Notes: generated from the sequence alone by a model not told the origin. Counted from the stretch's first letter, positions 52,675 through 61,827 are shown. The stretch is DNA of 64,000 bases from CBDCXF01 sp965223755 (GCA_965223755.1 CBDCXF010000002.1:682001-746000); one strand, 5' to 3'. Numbers and translations are program-made.

Positions 52675-54564
52675 CTAAGGATCCAGATAGCAGGCCGCAA
52701 CGTCATCTTTACCTGCGCGTTTTGCTCTCCGCTTGCCCATCGGCAGATCCCAACACAGGTCGCCACCGCAGTCATTGCGCAGCACCACTCCAAGGCGGCG
52801 GGAGTCTCGAATCAACACGCGTGGCTCGGCGTCGAGTCTTGACGCCCAAAAAGGACGGAAGGAGGGCTCGACTTCGAACTCAACCACGACGTCGCGCTCG
52901 GCCGGTTCGACTGGGATGCGGCACAGGCTCCAGCGGTTCGGGATTTCGGTTTCTAGGGCCAAGGCGCCATCCACCCAAACTTTGAGTTTCGATTCGTGAG
53001 TTGCCGCTCGCGGATGTCCGTCGATGATCGAGAATGAAAGCCATTGGCCTTCACGCGGTAGAGCCGCGACGGCTCGCTCGGATATCCAATGACGCTGACC
53101 CGGAACGCCAGCTCTCGGGCTACTTGCCATCGGGCGTGGGCCCTCCCAGCCGTAGAAACCCCATCGAACTGACTGCTGCCATGGTCGCTGCTGTTGAAAT
53201 GGCAAGGCGGCAAACGCAGCGACCGTTAGAGCCACGGCACCGGTGCCGACAAGCTTGCGTGCAACAGCGGTTTCATTCGTGCTCACAATCCACAGCGCTG
53301 CAAACAACCATAACTGCCATTCGAGCACCTTTAAATAGAGCAAGTACTGAAACACTCCGTAGGCCAAAAGCCCCAAAGCCGACAAGGCTAACGCGCGCTG
53401 CAAACTGCCTTCGCTCGAAGATTTCGGGCGAACGCGAAGCGCCAAGACAACGAAGAGGAAAAGGAACGCCAATGCCCCCACAGTTCCACGTTCGGCGAGG
53501 ATCTGCATCGGCAGGTTGTGAGCCGTGTCAGCTCCGCGCACGCGGCCGCCGTGGCTGCTGGCTTCGAGTGCGTAGGCGTTGGCGTAGGAACCTGTTCCCC
53601 AACCGAGAATCGGCCTCTGCCGGAACAATGCAAGCGACACTTCGAAAAAGTGGTCGCGGCTGGATGCGCTGGTGGACAAGGCGCGCTCCAGCAGGGGCCG
53701 GCGAAGATCCGGCACTGCAGCGACGATGGAAGCTGACACCAAGCCGACTACAATGGCCGCACTCGACCAGTGCCGCCATCGCGCTCGCTGAACAAAGAGC
53801 AGCACCAGGAACTGCAGAGCCATGGTGATCCAAGCGCCCCGCTGGAGGGTCCAGGCGACCGCCACCACGACGGTGAGGACGAACGCTCCGGAGACCCAAG
53901 CCATTTGCCATCGCCGCTGAACCCAGGCCAAACCAAGAGGCCAAACCAGAATCAGGTACTCGGCAAACCTGCGCGAATCGACGAAAACCGACTGCAATCT
54001 TGGGTCGTCAAGTTCCCGCGGGCTCGGGCGGTAGGTCCAAAGATCAACCCATCCCAAGCGGTTGAGATAACCCAGCGCCAGCGCTGATATCAATCCGACG
54101 GTAATCGCGCCGGTCAATTCCCAAACTCGCTCGCGTGGAATCAGTCGAAGGACGGACCAGGCAACGCCTATTCCGAGAATGAGCGCGAGCAGGACATTCC
54201 ACGCAAAAGCCGCCTGCCCACTATGAAAGTGGGAGATCTCATCTGCTACGCGTGCCCAGCCGCGCAGGCCCGTGGCTGGTACGGCTGGGAAGGGCCACAT
54301 CGCCGCCAATGCCACGACCAACCACGTCGCCACCGCGATCGCGGTGCTCCAATAACGCACCGCTGGTTTGTGTCCTCGAACGGCCGCCAATGCTATTACC
54401 ACTATGGCAGCAAGGTTGATCGGCTCGGAGTAAAGCCCGCCGGGCGAAAATCCAAAGAAGGGAAGGAAAGCGGCAAACCCGTAGAGTGCAAAGCGGGGGC
54501 GCACCAATCCTGCCGCAGCCACAATCAGGGGCGCCAACCAAGTCAGCTGATCAATGAGCTCCAC
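52675..54564 (-). CDS. O-antigen ligase/polymerase-like membrane protein (Wzy_C)
   Basis: The 629-residue protein has about 11 hydrophobic segments. The ligase motif region reads LSTSASSRDHFFEVSLALFR, then PILGWGTGSYANAY and ADTAHNLPMQILAERGTVG (His-Asn and Ala-Glu-x-Gly), as in WaaL/Wzy proteins. The last 160 residues or so form a soluble strand-rich domain, unusual for WaaL. It would join or polymerise surface glycans in the periplasm. Neighbouring genes give no further context. Confidence 0.85.
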   Translation of the reverse strand: MELIDQLTWLAPLIVAAAGLVRPRFALYGFAAFLPFFGFSPGGLYSEPINLAAIVVIALAAVRGHKPAVRYWSTAIAVATWLVVALAAMWPFPAVPATGLRGWARVADEISHFHSGQAAFAWNVLLALILGIGVAWSVLRLIPRERVWELTGAITVGLISALALGYLNRLGWVDLWTYRPSPRELDDPRLQSVFVDSRRFAEYLILVWPLGLAWVQRRWQMAWVSGAFVLTVVVAVAWTLQRGAWITMALQFLVLLFVQRARWRHWSSAAIVVGLVSASIVAAVPDLRRPLLERALSTSASSRDHFFEVSLALFRQRPILGWGTGSYANAYALEASSHGGRVRGADTAHNLPMQILAERGTVGALAFLFLFVVLALRVRPKSSSEGSLQRALALSALGLLAYGVFQYLLYLKVLEWQLWLFAALWIVSTNETAVARKLVGTGAVALTVAAFAALPFQQQRPWQQSVRWGFYGWEGPRPMASSPRAGVPGQRHWISERAVAALPREGQWLSFSIIDGHPRAATHESKLKVWVDGALALETEIPNRWSLCRIPVEPAERDVVVEFEVEPSFRPFWASRLDAEPRVLIRDSRRLGVVLRNDCGGDLCWDLPMGKRRAKRAGKDDVAACYLDP

Positions 54565-54693
54565 TAAGAACCGCCTTCATCAAAGAGATCTGAGGGTCTA
54601 CATGCCTTGAACTCACGCTGCAGATCGTACCGCCAGCGAGAAGTTCCACAATCAACATGGTCTATATTCACACTCACAAAAAGGGCACCGCAA

Positions 54694-56685
54694 ATGGATC
54701 ATCAACTCGCCATCAACACCATCCGATTCCTGGCCATCGATATGGTCGAGGCAGCCAAATCCGGGCATCCCGGCGCACCGATGGGACAGGCCGCGATGGC
54801 CTATCAGTTGTGGACGCAGCACTTGGCGTTCGACCCTCAGCAACCTGAGTGGCCCAATCGCGATCGCTTCGTGCTGTCTTGCGGCCATGCTTCGGCACTT
54901 ATCTACGCCCTGCTGCATCTCGCGGGCTACGATCTTTCGATCGACCAACTCAAGAATTTCCGTCAACTGGATTCGCAGACCCCAGGACATCCCGAGTACG
55001 GACACACTCCCGGCGTGGAAACGACCACCGGGCCGCTCGGCCAAGGACTGGCCACTGCGGTTGGTATGGCGATCGGCGAACAGATGCTGGCGGAACGCTT
55101 CAATCGTTCGGACTTCCCGCTGTTCGACTACCGAACTTGGGTCATCGCCAGTGACGGCGACCTCATGGAAGGCGTGACGTCTGAAGCCTGCTCGCTGGCC
55201 GGCCACTTGCGCCTGGGCAAGCTCATTTGCCTTTACGACGACAACCGCATTTCGATTGACGGCTCGACCGACCTCACCTTTTCGGAGAACGTCCTGCAGC
55301 GCTACGAGTCTTATGGCTGGCACGTGGCAGAGGTCGAAGACGGCAACGACTTACAAGCGCTCGACCAAGCCATGGCTGCGGCGACCGCCGAAGCGGATCG
55401 ACCGAGTCTGATCTCCGTGCACACCCACATCGGCTTCGGCAGCCCCAACAAGCAAGACTCCGCAGCCGCGCATGGGTCTCCGCTGGGAGACGAGGAAGCC
55501 GCACGCACGCGAGTCGCCCTGGACTGGCCGGAGGATGCCCGATTCTTGGTACCCGAGGAGGCGACCGCAGCGTTCGCTCACGCCGCTCAAAGAGGAGCGC
55601 AAAAGCACGCTGGATGGCAGGAACTGCTGGATGAATACCGTCGCCAACACCCTCGACCGGCGGCGGAACTCGACCGGCGCCTCGCCCGATCTCTCGACGA
55701 TGACTTTGCCGCCGGGATTCCCGAATTCACTCCGGAAGACGGCCCCATGGCCACCCGCAAAGCCTCCGGGGCCGTGCTCAACGGCCTGGCCCGGAACACC
55801 CCTGAACTTGCCGGCGGTTCGGCCGACCTCACCGGTTCCAACAAGACCTTCCTTGACGGACAACCCGTCTTCTCGGCGGAGAAGCGTGACGCTCCAAACT
55901 TCCACTTTGGCGTGCGCGAGCACGCCATGGGTTCGATCCTCAACGGTCTGGCATTGACCCCTGGGTTCATCCCTTACGGCGGCACCTTTTTGATCTTTTC
56001 CGACTACATGCGGCCGGCCATCCGCATTGCAGCACTCATGGGTCTGCACGTGGTCTATGTCTTTACCCACGATTCCATTTTCTTAGGTGAGGACGGGCCC
56101 ACCCATCAGCCCATCAGCCAGTTGCTGTCATTGCGTTCGATCCCCAACCTCTTGGTCTTGCGCCCGGCTGACGCCGCCGAAACCGCGGAGGCATGGAAAG
56201 TGGCGGCGGCTCATCGTGGCGGTCCGGTTGCGCTGTCGCTGACCCGCCAAGGGCTGCCGATCCTGGCGGAGACGCTGGAAGGCGCGGCTGAGGGAGTGCC
56301 GTGCGGCGGCTACGTACTCTCCGGCGCCGACAGCGACCCGGATCTGATTCTCATCGCCACCGGGTCAGAAGTGCCCTTGGTAGTGGATGCCGGACGCCAA
56401 TTGAGCGAAGACGGAGTGAATGTACGGGTTGTCAGTTTGCCGTCTTGGGAGCTTTTCGATGCCCAGAGCGATCACTACCGGCAGTCAGTATTGCCCGCGA
56501 CTGGAAAACGCCTGGCGGTCGAGGCTGCCAGTCCTCTGGGGTGGGAACGCTATGTCGGCGATCAAGGCGACATCCTGGGAATCGAAGGCTTCGGCGCTTC
56601 GGCACCAGCGGGTGACCTCGCGGAACGCTACGGATTCACCGTCGCCAACGTCATCGAGCGCGCGCAGCGACTCCTTGATTCGTAG
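54694..56685 (+). CDS. tkt: Transketolase
   Basis: The 663-residue thiamine-diphosphate enzyme transfers two-carbon ketol units in the pentose phosphate pathway. The N-terminal block is NTIRFLAIDMVEAAKSGHPG, then GPLGQGLATAVGMAIGE and the ThDP motif IASDGDLMEGVTSEACS. The pyrimidine domain has FGVREHAMGSILNGLAL and FLGEDGPTHQPISQL (catalytic Glu/His region). ATG 54694 gives the family N-terminus; the frame to 54607 adds atypical sequence. Monocistronic by spacing. Confidence 0.97.
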   Translation: MDHQLAINTIRFLAIDMVEAAKSGHPGAPMGQAAMAYQLWTQHLAFDPQQPEWPNRDRFVLSCGHASALIYALLHLAGYDLSIDQLKNFRQLDSQTPGHPEYGHTPGVETTTGPLGQGLATAVGMAIGEQMLAERFNRSDFPLFDYRTWVIASDGDLMEGVTSEACSLAGHLRLGKLICLYDDNRISIDGSTDLTFSENVLQRYESYGWHVAEVEDGNDLQALDQAMAAATAEADRPSLISVHTHIGFGSPNKQDSAAAHGSPLGDEEAARTRVALDWPEDARFLVPEEATAAFAHAAQRGAQKHAGWQELLDEYRRQHPRPAAELDRRLARSLDDDFAAGIPEFTPEDGPMATRKASGAVLNGLARNTPELAGGSADLTGSNKTFLDGQPVFSAEKRDAPNFHFGVREHAMGSILNGLALTPGFIPYGGTFLIFSDYMRPAIRIAALMGLHVVYVFTHDSIFLGEDGPTHQPISQLLSLRSIPNLLVLRPADAAETAEAWKVAAAHRGGPVALSLTRQGLPILAETLEGAAEGVPCGGYVLSGADSDPDLILIATGSEVPLVVDAGRQLSEDGVNVRVVSLPSWELFDAQSDHYRQSVLPATGKRLAVEAASPLGWERYVGDQGDILGIEGFGASAPAGDLAERYGFTVANVIERAQRLLDS

Positions 56686-56710
56686 CCCCGTTTTTTGGTG
56701 ACTCGGTCCT

Positions 56711-57085
56711 CTACATCCCCTCGCGACTGACCGTGGTGATGAAGCCGTCCGGATCCTGGACCGCGAAGTCCCGCGTCCCCCAGGGTTGATCGGTCAGGGG
56801 CTGGAAGAATTCGTAGCCGGACTCCTCCACCCGCTTTGCTGCTGCGTCCACGTCGTCGCAGGAAATGTAGAAGCGCATACCGACCCCCTTGGTGCGCTCG
56901 CTGCCCTTGGCGAAGTCGTCCTGCGAAAGAAAGTACTGGACGCCGCCCGCCTGCATCTTGAGGCCGAGGACTTTGCCGTCTTCTTCGTAGGTGTCGGTGA
57001 CTTCGAGTCCGAGCGCATCTTCATAGAACTTGCGGCTGGCGGCGAGATCGCTGGCGGTGATGGATGGCGACAAAAGCTTGTACAT
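56711..57085 (-). CDS. VOC-family (glyoxalase/dioxygenase fold) protein
   Basis: The 124-residue protein begins LLSPSITASDLAASRKFYED and ends WGTRDFAVQDPDGFITTVSR, the paired beta-alpha-beta-beta-beta units of the vicinal oxygen chelate fold. It probably binds a metal through His/Glu; the expected Glu near the C-terminus is not clear, so it may be a resistance or binding protein rather than glyoxalase I. AGGAGGA precedes the ATG. Confidence 0.88.
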   Translation of the reverse strand: MYKLLSPSITASDLAASRKFYEDALGLEVTDTYEEDGKVLGLKMQAGGVQYFLSQDDFAKGSERTKGVGMRFYISCDDVDAAAKRVEESGYEFFQPLTDQPWGTRDFAVQDPDGFITTVSREGM

Positions 57086-57130
57086 GGGGTTCCTCCTGAA
57101 AACGATGTGCTGTGAGGTGAGGATCTTTCC

Positions 57131-57226
57131 TACTGCAGGCCGACCCTATTGTAGATAGCCCCTACTGTAGAAAACCCCTACCGTAGATAACCCTTACTGT
57201 AGATAACCCCTACTGTAGATAACCCA
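57131..57226. repeat. 16-bp tandem repeat spanning the end of the sulfatase-like gene
   Basis: Six units of the type TACTGTAGATAACCCC (plus strand), the first diverged. The unit at 57211-57226 encodes the last codons of the gene including most of the stop; the others lie after the stop. The period is not a multiple of three. Confidence 0.85.
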
Positions 57227-59627
57227 GACTGCGCAGACTCTCTGCTTCAGCGTCGCTCAAGGACTGTCCGAACTCAGCGTCGGAAGGCAACCGTCGACGC
57301 TCGGTTTCCGCCCGCCAGGCGTCGAGGTCGGCGGTGAGCGACGCGACGACGTCTTCATTTTCGCCAGCCACGTTGTTCTGGTCCAACGGATCGGCAGTGC
57401 GGTCGTAGAGTTCGGTGGAAACGACCTCGCCGTCCGGCCGTTGCTTGACAATCAGCTTCCATTCCGTGGTGCTCAGCGCCGACCAGTTGTATTGATCTTC
57501 CTCCTCGGACCGCACGTCTTCGGCAAACACCTCGGTGAACGCCGGCTGGGTGCGCAATGTCCGTTCGCCTCGAATCTCCGGTACCAAGCTCCGGCCCTGC
57601 GTCTGTTGCGGCAGCGGTAACCCGGAAAGTTCGAGCATTGTGGGCATCATGTCGATGGTCTGAGTCGGTCCCTCGAGGCGAACGCCCTCGGGGATGAACC
57701 CAGGCCCCCACATGATGAGAGGCACTTGATTGAGCTCTCCATACACCGTGTGGCCATGGAAATGCGCGTCGTGGTCAAGAAACTCGGTTCCGTGATCGGA
57801 TACGAAGGCGACGATCACCTCGTCGCGCAAACCCCACTCCTCCAGGTTTGCAATCAGTTTTTGCAGTTCGTCGTCCATGCCCCGGATCGAGCCGTCATAA
57901 GCATCGAGTTCGTAGCCCACGTAGGCATCCGGATCCAATCCCGCTGCCTGGATCTCGTCGCGGCGTGGCATCCCGAACACACGCATCAAAGGGGAATGCT
58001 CAATGAAGGGCCTCACCGCGTTCTGCTGACGCAAGTACTCCTCGACATCGCCGTCGGCACCGTAGAGATCGTCGTAGGGTTCATAGGGCTCGTACGGACT
58101 GTGCGGATCGGCAACGTGCAAGAAAGCAAAGAAGGGACTTTTGTGGCGGGGTTCGAGCCAGGACAGGAGGCGCTCGACCTGAATGCGGGCGGTCTTGGCC
58201 TTGGTGTTTTGCAACGACGACGACTCATACATGGTCTCGTAGCCTTGGTGCAGATTCGTAAACCGTCCGGTGAACGGAATCGACGACAGCGCTAAGGTTG
58301 CGTAGCCGGCATCGCGGTAGATTTCGGCCATGGTCTGCGCCGCCGCCGGCAGGCGGTCGTGGAAGTTGGTGACCGTATGGCTGGAAGGGTACATCGAGGT
58401 GAACAGCGAGGTCACCGCCAGCTTGGTCCACGACGACTGCGAGATCGGATCCATGGCCACCGCTCCCTGCTCTGCCAAAGCCGTCAGCCCTGGAGCTGGA
58501 TCTCGTTCGTAGCCATAGATGCCGAGATGATCGCGGCGCAGTGTGTCGGTCACCACCACGATGACGCCACGCGGCCCAGCGATTTCAGGAGTTCGCGACC
58601 GCACCACCGGAGCGCCCCACAGCCCCACTGGAGACCCCTCTCCTGCCGCTTCCAAGGACAAAGACAGGCGCACATCGCGACCGGACCATTGCGAAAGGTC
58701 GACGGAGGTCGGCTCCCAGGTATCACCGACTTCGGGCGTCTGCGTCAAAACTTCCTCGGCCTCGCCCTCGTTCTTGCCATCGCTTTCAATTGTCACCGCG
58801 AACCGAGCTGACGCCGCCCCCAACTGACTGAGGGCCAAATCGAGCCACGCATCCTTCGGTAGGGTCAGGTCATAGGCAATTGTGTCCCCGACGCGGGCGA
58901 CAATGGCTTCTTTGTAGATGTGTTGTACACCTTGCCAGGTGACCGTCGGCTCGGCCGCCAACAAACTGGCTCGGCGGTAGGTGATGCCCGCCGACTGCAG
59001 TGCAAAATCGCCGGCAGAGTCGGCCAGGCGCAAGACCAAAAAGGCCTCCCCATCGACTGGGACCTCGGTGGTCGCGGTCATTACCACGTCTTGCCAGTCG
59101 TCACCGGCTTCAACCGAAGCCTGAAACGGCCACGGGAACACGCCTTCGATCGGCCCGCGCGGGCCGGAAGGAGGTTCGTCCATAACCCGCGCCGAGAGCT
59201 CGACAGCGCGGTCGCTCATCAGCCGCAGATGGATTTGGTGCAGCGTGTCACCGCCAGGAGGCCCTTCGATGGCGGCGTAGATCAATGGAAAGTCGTCGCT
59301 CGCGGAGCCGCGCAGGGCCGCATCCTCCACTTGCAAGCCGGCAACCCCCATTGCGGCATTCCAACTATCAGAGGCCGCAGATGTCCCCGAAAACTCCCAC
59401 CGTGTGGATTGGCGGTCGGCGGGCTGTGTCTCGCCGTTGGCGAGTTCTGAAGTCACCGTTGCCTGCGGAAATAAATCCACGAGGCTAACGGGATCCTGCG
59501 ACGGAGGTCCGCCGCACGCGACCAAAGCCACAACTGCAACGACCAGACACCCCGCACGTAGATAACCAGCACCCAGATAACCAGTACCCAGATAACCAAA
59601 TTGGCCGAGACCAACTCGTTTGCTCAT
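57210..59627 (-). CDS. Sulfatase/alkaline-phosphatase superfamily lipoprotein without the FGly signature
   Basis: The 805-residue protein has a signal peptide with lipobox (VVALVAC, Cys38) preceded by a repeat GYLGT-GYLGA-GYLRA. An N-terminal strand-rich region (about 40-335) precedes the sulfatase fold: GVIVVVTDTLRRDHLGIYGYE (metal Asp pair), HVADPHSPYEPYEP, and VAFVSDHGTEFLDHDAHFHG (metal Asp-His). The nucleophile region reads QSSWTKLAVTSLFTSMYP; the C/S-x-P-x-R motif that becomes formylglycine is absent, so Thr may act instead, as in phosphoryl or phosphoethanolamine transferases. It ends SLRSLGYLQ. RBS AAAGGAG is well placed. Confidence 0.88.
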   Translation of the reverse strand: MSKRVGLGQFGYLGTGYLGAGYLRAGCLVVAVVALVACGGPPSQDPVSLVDLFPQATVTSELANGETQPADRQSTRWEFSGTSAASDSWNAAMGVAGLQVEDAALRGSASDDFPLIYAAIEGPPGGDTLHQIHLRLMSDRAVELSARVMDEPPSGPRGPIEGVFPWPFQASVEAGDDWQDVVMTATTEVPVDGEAFLVLRLADSAGDFALQSAGITYRRASLLAAEPTVTWQGVQHIYKEAIVARVGDTIAYDLTLPKDAWLDLALSQLGAASARFAVTIESDGKNEGEAEEVLTQTPEVGDTWEPTSVDLSQWSGRDVRLSLSLEAAGEGSPVGLWGAPVVRSRTPEIAGPRGVIVVVTDTLRRDHLGIYGYERDPAPGLTALAEQGAVAMDPISQSSWTKLAVTSLFTSMYPSSHTVTNFHDRLPAAAQTMAEIYRDAGYATLALSSIPFTGRFTNLHQGYETMYESSSLQNTKAKTARIQVERLLSWLEPRHKSPFFAFLHVADPHSPYEPYEPYDDLYGADGDVEEYLRQQNAVRPFIEHSPLMRVFGMPRRDEIQAAGLDPDAYVGYELDAYDGSIRGMDDELQKLIANLEEWGLRDEVIVAFVSDHGTEFLDHDAHFHGHTVYGELNQVPLIMWGPGFIPEGVRLEGPTQTIDMMPTMLELSGLPLPQQTQGRSLVPEIRGERTLRTQPAFTEVFAEDVRSEEEDQYNWSALSTTEWKLIVKQRPDGEVVSTELYDRTADPLDQNNVAGENEDVVASLTADLDAWRAETERRRLPSDAEFGQSLSDAEAESLRSLGYLQ
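59552..59596. repeat. 15-bp in-frame tandem repeat at the start of the sulfatase-like gene
   Basis: Three units of the type CAGTACCCAGATAAC (plus strand) encode the repeat GYLxx on the minus strand. The first unit contains GTAGATAACC, also the core of the 16-bp repeat at the other end of the same gene. Confidence 0.85.
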
Positions 59628-59762
59628 AGGAGCTCCTTTCGCGCCACGCTGTTCAAACCAACGGCAAAGCTGCCAACCGCAAAGCTGGCCGGATCTTAGA
59701 AAAAGACCAATGCGTGAAACAAGTTCGCTAGCCGGACCTTCTCACCAGAGTTGGAGTCAGGG

Positions 59763-59877
59763 TGCCGCAAATGGCTGAAGATACAAGGCTTGTGAGCGAG
59801 GATCGACGCAGGCGTAGCGGTAGCTACGTTGAGGATCTCGAGGAAGCGTAACGCCGTAGATTCAGTGATTTACTGCA
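59763..59877. repeat. Imperfect-palindrome element, copy A (115 bp)
   Basis: The ends TGCCGCAAATGGCTGAA and TTCAGTGATTTACTGCA are imperfect inverted repeats (about 12 of 17 pairs), and the centre is a perfect hairpin CGTAGC-GGTA-GCTACG. CGAGGAAGCGTAACGC (59839-59854) is shared with the element at 40675-40768. It fills the gap before the fusion gene and has no coding frame. Confidence 0.7.
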
Positions 59878-59920
59878 TCCTGGACGAAGTCTGATGAAAA
59901 GATCAGGCTAAACTTCATCG

Positions 59921-61786
59921 ATGTTTGGGAACCAGGTTACAAACACTATGAAGAAGGGGTTCGCGGGGGCCGTTTTGGGAATTGTTGTCCTCGCTTTTCC
60001 AACATCAGCGGATGAGTCGACTCTCGTCGATGCCGCTCGCGAGGTGGCCGAGAACGCCGGCTTCGTCACCTTGATCACTCAGGGCGATGATGGGCGGGCC
60101 AGGTCTCGCATTATGGATCCTCATCTTCCCGGCGAGAACTTCGTGGTGTGGATGGCGACCAACCCCCAAAGCCGCAAGGTGGAAGAGCTGCGCCGCGATC
60201 CTCGAGTGACTTTGCACTACTTTCAGGCCGATCCACCCGCCTACGTCACCTTGCACGGACGAGCCACGCTGGTCAACGATGCTGAGGCCAAACTGAAGTA
60301 CTGGAAAGAAGAATGGGCTCCTCACTGGCCCGATCGCGAGGAGTCGTTGCTGCTCATCCGCGTCGAACCCGAATGGTTGGAGGTCGTCGACCCAGCTAAC
60401 GAAGTCTTCCCCGACCCGCAGACCTGGCAGCCGCAAGGTGTGGCCTTCGCGCCGCCCCAACTCGACCGCGTTCTTCTGCTAGGCGGCACCGTCCTCACCA
60501 TGGATGGCGACGACACCACAATCGAAGACGGCGCGGTTGCGATTGAGCAAGGCGAGATCGTTGCCGTAGGTGAGCGCGACGCAGTCACCACAGACTTCCA
60601 CGCCGACCGAGTCATCGACGCCGACGGCGGTCTCATTCTGCCCGGACTCATCAACACCCACACCCACGTACCCATGACGCTTTTTCGCGGTCTCGCCGAC
60701 GACCTACCCCTGATGGAATGGCTGCAGGAACACATCTTCCCAGCGGAGGCGGAGTTCGTAGACGAAGACTTCGTCCGCTTGGGCACGCAACTCGCCTGCG
60801 CCGAGATGCTGCGTTCGGGAACCACGACGGTTGTGGACATGTACTACTTCGAAAACGCCATTGCCGAGGAAGTGGACCGTTGCGGCATACGGGCGATCCT
60901 GGGGCAGACTCTGATCGACTTTCCGGCGCCGGACTACGCGACCTGGGACGAAGTGATGGCCGCGACCCGCGCGTTCGTCGAGACCTGGAGCGACCATCCA
61001 CGAGTTATCCCTGCCGTAGCTCCCCACGCTCCCTATACGGTGTCACCCGAGCATCTGGTCGCCGCTCACGATCTGGCTGAAGAACTGGATGCGCCCTTCA
61101 TGATTCACCTGGCGGAAGACCGCACCGAACTCGCAACCATCAACGAGCGCCACGGAACGACCCCGGTACGCCACCTCAACCGACTCGGCATTCTCGAGGA
61201 CCGCGTGCTCGCCGCCCACATGATCTGGCCGGACGGTGAAGAAATCGACCTCCTCGCCGCCAACGGGGTCGGTGTCGCCCACTGTCCGCAATCCAACATG
61301 AAGGTCGCAGCCGGCATTGCCCCGGTTCCGGAGATGCTGGCAGCAGGAGTGGCCGTCGGTTTGGGCACCGACGGTCCCGCCAGCAACAACGATCTCAACC
61401 TGTGGGAGGAGATGGATACCGCGGCCAAACTCCACAAAGTCGACGACAACGATCCAACGGTAGTGAGCGCTCGCCAGGCGTTACGCATGGCCACCATCGA
61501 CGGAGCAAAGGCTCTCGACCTCGACCACCGTATCGGATCTCTGGAGGTCGGCAAGCGGGCCGATGTCATCGTCGTGGCAACCGATGGCTTGCACCAGATT
61601 CCAGCCAGCGACCCGTACTCGACCCTGGTTTACGCCACCAAAGCGGCGGATGTGCGGACGGTGCTCGTTGACGGCAAGATTGTGGTCGACAACAACCAAG
61701 TTCTGACTGTCGATCGTGAGGCGGTGGGAGCAGCGGCCAATTCGCTCCGCGATCGGATCGAACAGGCTCAATCGCAGGGAAATTAA
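59921..61786 (+). CDS. Exported fusion: PNPOx-like flavin domain plus MTA/SAH-deaminase-like amidohydrolase
   Basis: The 621-residue protein has a signal peptide (KKGFAGAVLGIVVLAFPTSA; ATG 59948 is an alternative start). Residues about 30-160 match the pyridoxamine-phosphate-oxidase-like split barrel of general stress proteins: FVTLITQGDDGRARSRIMDP and FVVWMATNPQSRKVEELRRD. From about 180 it is an amidohydrolase of the MtaD group: LPGLINTHTHVPMTLFRGLA (His-x-His), HLAEDRTEL, GVAHCPQSNMKVAAGI and GLGTDGPASNNDLNLWEEMD. An exported deaminase with a flavin-barrel partner is unusual. No operon partner is evident. Confidence 0.88.
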   Translation: MFGNQVTNTMKKGFAGAVLGIVVLAFPTSADESTLVDAAREVAENAGFVTLITQGDDGRARSRIMDPHLPGENFVVWMATNPQSRKVEELRRDPRVTLHYFQADPPAYVTLHGRATLVNDAEAKLKYWKEEWAPHWPDREESLLLIRVEPEWLEVVDPANEVFPDPQTWQPQGVAFAPPQLDRVLLLGGTVLTMDGDDTTIEDGAVAIEQGEIVAVGERDAVTTDFHADRVIDADGGLILPGLINTHTHVPMTLFRGLADDLPLMEWLQEHIFPAEAEFVDEDFVRLGTQLACAEMLRSGTTTVVDMYYFENAIAEEVDRCGIRAILGQTLIDFPAPDYATWDEVMAATRAFVETWSDHPRVIPAVAPHAPYTVSPEHLVAAHDLAEELDAPFMIHLAEDRTELATINERHGTTPVRHLNRLGILEDRVLAAHMIWPDGEEIDLLAANGVGVAHCPQSNMKVAAGIAPVPEMLAAGVAVGLGTDGPASNNDLNLWEEMDTAAKLHKVDDNDPTVVSARQALRMATIDGAKALDLDHRIGSLEVGKRADVIVVATDGLHQIPASDPYSTLVYATKAADVRTVLVDGKIVVDNNQVLTVDREAVGAAANSLRDRIEQAQSQGN

Positions 61787-61795
61787 CTCCCTGGC

Positions 61796-61827
61796 AGCTT
61801 GTGAAGAACTTCACAAGCTCCTATACT
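61796..61827 (+). promoter_or_regulatory. nqr promoter with CRP/FNR-like operator
   Basis: TTGTGA (61799-61804) and TATACT (61822-61827) are 17 bp apart. The perfect 11-bp inverted repeat AGCTTGTGAAG/CTTCACAAGCT (61796-61819) overlaps the -35 and spacer. It contains TGTGA-N6-TCACA, the exact CRP half-site pattern. Its position around -27 would suit repression. Confidence 0.7.
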
